DNA from: Rubrivirga litoralis
Lineage (GTDB): Bacteria > Bacteroidota > Rhodothermia > Rhodothermales > Rubricoccaceae
DNA: 54,699 bases
Direction: 5' to 3'
Assembly: GCF_031846415.1 (NCBI RefSeq)
Contig: NZ_JAVRHT010000025.1
Coordinates: 1-54,699 of the forward strand
Shown: in pieces, positions 51,708-54,699 of the stretch
Layout of the letters: every line of letters starts with the position of its first letter
Position numbering within the stretch: position 1 is the stretch's first letter
The notes under the pieces: generated by a model
The model's database searches: none
What the model was told of the DNA's origin: nothing
Seen by the model: the letters and a program-made list of their open reading frames with translations, nothing else
Made by a program: the position numbers and the translations under genes

Positions 51708-51881
51708 ATGAAGCCCTACACCTCCCCCGCCCTGATCGACCTCGGCCACGTCCGCATCCTGACGGCGGCCGACCAGACCTCGGCGCAGACCGACCAGATC
51801 TTTACCAACGGCCAGGTCGTCGGCACCTCCAACGGGTCGCTCGACATCTGCACCACGGCGGACGACCAGACCTGCACCTGA
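51708..51881 (+). CDS. Lasso-peptide-like precursor, copy 3
   Basis: A 57-residue precursor. The leader MKPYTSPALIDLGHVRILT keeps Tyr4, Pro7, Leu9, Gly13 and Thr19. Gly39 and Asp46 are kept (G-T-S-N-G-S-L-D) with Cys48, but the loop to the second cysteine (Cys56) is only seven residues and acidic (TTADDQT), unlike the proline-rich loops of copies 1 and 2. Residue -2 is Val. The leader is as conserved as in the other copies while the tail differs in length and charge, the pattern expected for a diversified product. Confidence 0.78.
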   Translation: MKPYTSPALIDLGHVRILTAADQTSAQTDQIFTNGQVVGTSNGSLDICTTADDQTCT

Positions 51882-51917
51882 GCAGGCGGCCAGGCCGCCG
51901 AGCGGCCTGAGCACGAC

Positions 51918-51951
51918 GCGAGCCCTACGTCCTTCGGGTCGTAGGGCTCGC
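51918..51951 (+). terminator. Terminator of precursor copy 3
   Basis: GCGAGCCCTACG and CGTAGGGCTCGC pair over 12 bases, then one mismatch and CC-TTCG-GG at the tip; followed by TCTGCGTTG. Confidence 0.75.
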
Positions 51952-52021
51952 TCTGCGTTGTGGGCTCCGCAGCCGCCCCGCCCACGCTCACCGCCCGCCC
52001 GTGCCTCGGGGGCGGGGCGGT

Positions 52022-53362
52022 CTACATCCGAGTTCGCTCGTCCCACGTGGGGATCGCGAGCCGGAAGTCGCCCGACCCCGTGGGGTCGGTGAAGATGAAC
52101 TGGCGGCCCAGCTCGTAGTACCGCCACACCTGGTACGGCCGCGTGCCGTAGTTCGAGCCCCGCTCCTGGACCTCGTCGGGCTCCCCGAACTGGATGTAGA
52201 CCTCGCCGAAGTCCGTGTTCCACCCGCTCACGCGGCCGCGCGAGTACCGCCGGTTGGCCGACGCCACGCGCCCGTAGTACTCCTCCATCCGCTCGTTGCG
52301 GAGCGTCCCCGGCGAGGGGTCGCGGCGGTCCCAGAAGGCGAGGAACCGCTTGTACCGCTCGGCCGGCGTCGCCGCCCGGCGGATCGCGGCGATCACGTCG
52401 GACCCGGCCACGTGGCGGAGCTGGTCGATGGCACGGTCGACGTCAGCGATCTGACCCTCGAGCCCGGTCCAGCGGACGGCGAACGGCTTGGCTGTCTCGG
52501 CGAGGAGGTCGCCGCGGAGCGTCTCGAGCCGGAGCGTCAGCGTGTAGTCGCCGACGTCGAGGCTGTCGGCGTCGATCTCGACGGCCGCCTCAGTCCGCCC
52601 CGCCCCGACCGCGAGCGCCGTCGTGACGGCGACGCCGTAGTCGGCGGCGCGGCGCGGTGCGAGGCCGAGGAGCGCCCCGAACGACGGGCGCTCGCGCGAG
52701 CCGCCCCGCTCGGTCACGACGGTCGTCACCTGGAGATCGCGACGGGCCGCGCTGTAGACCTCGAACGAGGCCCAGAACGAGCCCGCGTCGGTCGGGATCG
52801 TGGCCCCGACGACGGGCTCCGAGGCCGGCGTGCCGGGCGCGGCGCGGAGCAGGAGCAGGTCACTCACGGCGACGGCCCCGCGCGTGAGGGGCCGGACCGT
52901 GTGGACCTCCTCCGTCGTCGCCGTCCGCCCGCTGGCGCCGTCCTCGACCGTCACGCGGACGAGGTAGCGGCCCGGCGCGAGGCCAACAGGGAGAACCGCG
53001 CGGTCTTCGACGGCCGGGTTCTGCGTCGCCCCGTAGTTGGGCGCCGCCACCTCGCGGGCCGCCGTACGGCTGGCGACGGCGGCGCCGAGGTCGCCGTCGT
53101 CGCCGGCGCGGTACACCTGCGCCGTCACGGCGTAGCGGGCCTCGAAGGCGTCTCCGCGCGCGAGGAACTGGAGCGCCGTGTGGGGCACGGCCACGTAGAC
53201 GTCGAGCCGCACCTGGTCCGCCGCCCCGCCCGAGGCCGGACCGCCGGCGCGGCGCGTGACGAGGTCGACGGCCGGGCCGCCCGTCTGGGCGGCGGCGACC
53301 GGAGGCAGGATGGCGACGAGGGCCGTCAGGACGGCGAGCGCGGCGAGGTAGCAGGCGCGCAT
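52022..53362 (-). CDS. Secreted GWxTD-domain protein
   Basis: A 446-residue exported protein. A signal peptide (YLAALAVLTALVAILPPVAA) precedes two beta-sandwich-like regions (about 45-290). The C-terminal domain has the name-giving motif in RVSGWNTDFGEVYIQFGEPD (about 385-405), then EVQERGSNYGTRPYQVWRYY and the ending TDPTGSGDFRL. GWxTD proteins are found mainly in Rhodothermota, Gemmatimonadota, Acidobacteriota and similar phyla; their function is not known, probably at the cell envelope. This gene is a useful marker for the suggested taxonomy. The stop is one base from CCGCCCCGCCC. Single gene. Confidence 0.92.
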   Translation of the reverse strand: MRACYLAALAVLTALVAILPPVAAAQTGGPAVDLVTRRAGGPASGGAADQVRLDVYVAVPHTALQFLARGDAFEARYAVTAQVYRAGDDGDLGAAVASRTAAREVAAPNYGATQNPAVEDRAVLPVGLAPGRYLVRVTVEDGASGRTATTEEVHTVRPLTRGAVAVSDLLLLRAAPGTPASEPVVGATIPTDAGSFWASFEVYSAARRDLQVTTVVTERGGSRERPSFGALLGLAPRRAADYGVAVTTALAVGAGRTEAAVEIDADSLDVGDYTLTLRLETLRGDLLAETAKPFAVRWTGLEGQIADVDRAIDQLRHVAGSDVIAAIRRAATPAERYKRFLAFWDRRDPSPGTLRNERMEEYYGRVASANRRYSRGRVSGWNTDFGEVYIQFGEPDEVQERGSNYGTRPYQVWRYYELGRQFIFTDPTGSGDFRLAIPTWDERTRM

Positions 53363-53564
53363 AGGCTCAGGGCGAGCGCGGGGTCGAGGGGTGGAAACCG
53401 GCAGAAACCCGGATCCCTAAGGTCGGGCGGGGCGGGGGCGCAGACGCGGCGGACGCGGCGAACCGTCGCGCGTGCCGAGCGAACGGGCGGGGCGGGGCGG
53501 CGAGCCGGCGCAGCGGTCGAAACGGAGCGGCGGGCGCAGCATTCGGGGCGGAGCGGGAGGCGCT

Positions 53565-54545
53565 CTACCCGGCGCTCTGCGCGCCGTCGCCGAACAGGGC
53601 GTCGACGAAGGCCGAGCGGTCGAAGACCTGGAGGTCGTCGATCCCCTCGCCCACGCCGATGTATTTAACGGGGATCTGGAACTCGTTGGAAATGCCAATC
53701 ACGATGCCCCCCTTGGCCGTCCCGTCGAGCTTCGTGAGGACCAGCCCGGTCACGTCCACGGACTCGGTAAAGGCCTCAGCCTGGCGGAGCGCGTTCTGGC
53801 CCGTCGACCCGTCGAGCACGAGGAGCACCTCGTGCGGAGCGCCGGCCACCTGACGGTCCATGACCCGGCGGACCTTGGCGAGCTCGTCCATGAGCCCGAC
53901 CCGGTTGTGGAGCCGCCCCGCCGTGTCGATGAGGACCACGTCGGTGTCGCGGGACTTGGCCGCAGCCAGCGTGTCAAAGGCGACCGCCGCCGGGTCGGCA
54001 CCCTGGTACTGCTTGATGATGGGGACGCCGGCCCGCCCCGCCCACACGTCGAGCTGCTCCGTCGCCGCAGCGCGGAACGTGTCGGCGGCGCCGAGGAGGA
54101 CCGACTTGCCGGCCACCTTGTAGCGGTGGGCCATCTTGCCGATCGACGTCGTCTTGCCCACGCCGTTGACGCCGACGACCATGACCACGTGGGGCGTCGA
54201 CGGGAGCGGGGCGTCAAAGTCGGCCGGGCGCTCGGGCGCGTTCTGGAGCAGGAGGTTCGCGATCTCGGCCCGGATGAGGCCCTGGAGCTCGGCCGTCGAG
54301 ACGTACTTGTCCTCGGCCACGCGCGCCTCGATCCGCCGGATCACGTCGACCGTCGTCGTGACGCCCACGTCGGACGTCACGAGGACCTCTTCGAGGTCGT
54401 CGAGGACGTCGTCGTCGACCGTGTCCTTGCCGGCGACGGCGCGGCTGAGCTTGTCGAACAGGCCCGTCCGCGTTTTTTCGAGGCCGGCCTCGAGCGTCTC
54501 TTGCTCCTGCTCCTTCTGCTTTCTCTTGAACCCGAACAGGGCCAT
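53565..54545 (-). CDS. ftsY: Signal recognition particle receptor FtsY
   Basis: A 326-residue SRP GTPase receptor. A short charged N-terminus (FGFKRKQKEQEQETLEAGLE) replaces the long acidic A domain of E. coli FtsY. The N domain helices (about 25-105) are followed by the G domain: VVGVNGVGKTTSIGKMAHRY (G1), the DTFRAAATEQL loop, VLIDTAGRLHNRVGLMDEL (G3) and LTKLDGTAKGG (G4), then PVKYIGVGEGIDDLQVFD. It docks SRP-ribosome complexes at the membrane for co-translational insertion. ATG at 54545 is the family start. Its upstream region carries a repeat element that runs into the window end. Confidence 0.97.
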   Translation of the reverse strand: MALFGFKRKQKEQEQETLEAGLEKTRTGLFDKLSRAVAGKDTVDDDVLDDLEEVLVTSDVGVTTTVDVIRRIEARVAEDKYVSTAELQGLIRAEIANLLLQNAPERPADFDAPLPSTPHVVMVVGVNGVGKTTSIGKMAHRYKVAGKSVLLGAADTFRAAATEQLDVWAGRAGVPIIKQYQGADPAAVAFDTLAAAKSRDTDVVLIDTAGRLHNRVGLMDELAKVRRVMDRQVAGAPHEVLLVLDGSTGQNALRQAEAFTESVDVTGLVLTKLDGTAKGGIVIGISNEFQIPVKYIGVGEGIDDLQVFDRSAFVDALFGDGAQSAG

Positions 54546-54639
54546 CGCGTCGGTCGGTGGTGCCCAAGCGGTACCGGCGGGGCGGGGCGGGAGATCCCCG
54601 GCGCGTGTGCGGAGAGAGCGGAGAGAGCAGGGAGAGCAC

Positions 54640-54699
54640 GTGCCCGCCCCGCCCGTCCGGCGCAAGGGGCGGGGCGGGAGCCGCCGTGGAACTTTTCGT
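54640..54699 (+). repeat. Dispersed intergenic hairpin element, copy 2 (cut by the window end)
   Basis: GTGCCCGCCCCGCCCG, CGGCGC, GGGGCGGGGCGGGAG and GGAACTTTT in the same order as 32164-32224. GAGAGAGCGGAGAGAGCAG repeats precede it. It lies upstream of ftsY. Confidence 0.7.

Overview
This is a 54.7 kb piece of a very GC-rich bacterial chromosome. The gene content points to Rhodothermota, most likely Rubricoccaceae (Rubrivirga/Rubricoccus type). The evidence is a TonB receptor paired with a DUF4249 lipoprotein, a peptidase with a type IX secretion C-terminal domain, a GWxTD-domain protein, a bacterial phytoene desaturase, HprK without a phosphotransferase system nearby, few purine-rich Shine-Dalgarno sequences, and a Bacteroidota-like promoter (TTTG-N20-TAGCTTTG) before csbD. 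The assignment is an inference from gene content; no 16S gene is present.

Layout: 0-5.6 kb has a short-chain dehydrogenase-like gene, a hicBA toxin-antitoxin pair, and a DUF4249/TonB-receptor pair. 5.6-15.4 kb has UV endonuclease UvsE, secreted proteins, an M28 peptidase, a K+ channel, an L,D-transpeptidase, an M64 peptidase with its small secreted partner, and a cupin. 15.5-30.2 kb has an acyl-CoA carboxylase beta subunit, csbD, murA, vapBC, crtI, degP/htrA, moaC, grpB-like, a CadC-like membrane regulator and a fasciclin protein. 30.2-41.8 kb has an amidohydrolase, dtd, rdgB, rpsU, a broken nucleotidyltransferase module, the large kgd/odhA-type 2-oxoglutarate dehydrogenase, an epimerase and rlmD. 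42-50.4 kb has a hybrid histidine kinase, DUF2795, an M23 peptidase, hprK, moxR and fmt. 50.6-51.9 kb has three tandem small peptide genes. 52-54.5 kb has the GWxTD protein and ftsY. Most genes are housekeeping or envelope genes in single-gene units; real operons are few (hicBA, vapBC, channel pair, M64 pair, grpB pair).

Two signals stand out. First, an 11-base pyrimidine motif, CCACCCCGCCC or CCGCCCCGCCC, is scattered through the window (16 copies in the first 5,150 bases). It sits in sense orientation 0-5 bases before the start codon of at least 12 genes, mostly as CCA, and 0-6 bases after the stop codon of at least 10, mostly as CCG. In one place a single copy exactly fills the gap between two convergent stop codons. 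It looks like gene punctuation in a genome with little Shine-Dalgarno use. Second, the three tandem peptides at 50.6-51.9 kb carry a lasso-peptide-type leader (Y-x2-P-x-L-x3-G-x5-T) and a conserved Gly39...Asp46 pair at the spacing of an 8-residue macrolactam ring, followed by two cysteines and a variable tail. Each has its own terminator, and no lasso biosynthesis gene lies in the window.

Other structure includes GTAG-headed palindromes of REP type, 7-base tandem repeats in the leaders of dtd, rdgB and hprK, complementary 18-base and 9-base repeat arrays around 32.1-32.3 kb, and direct repeats flanking vapBC.
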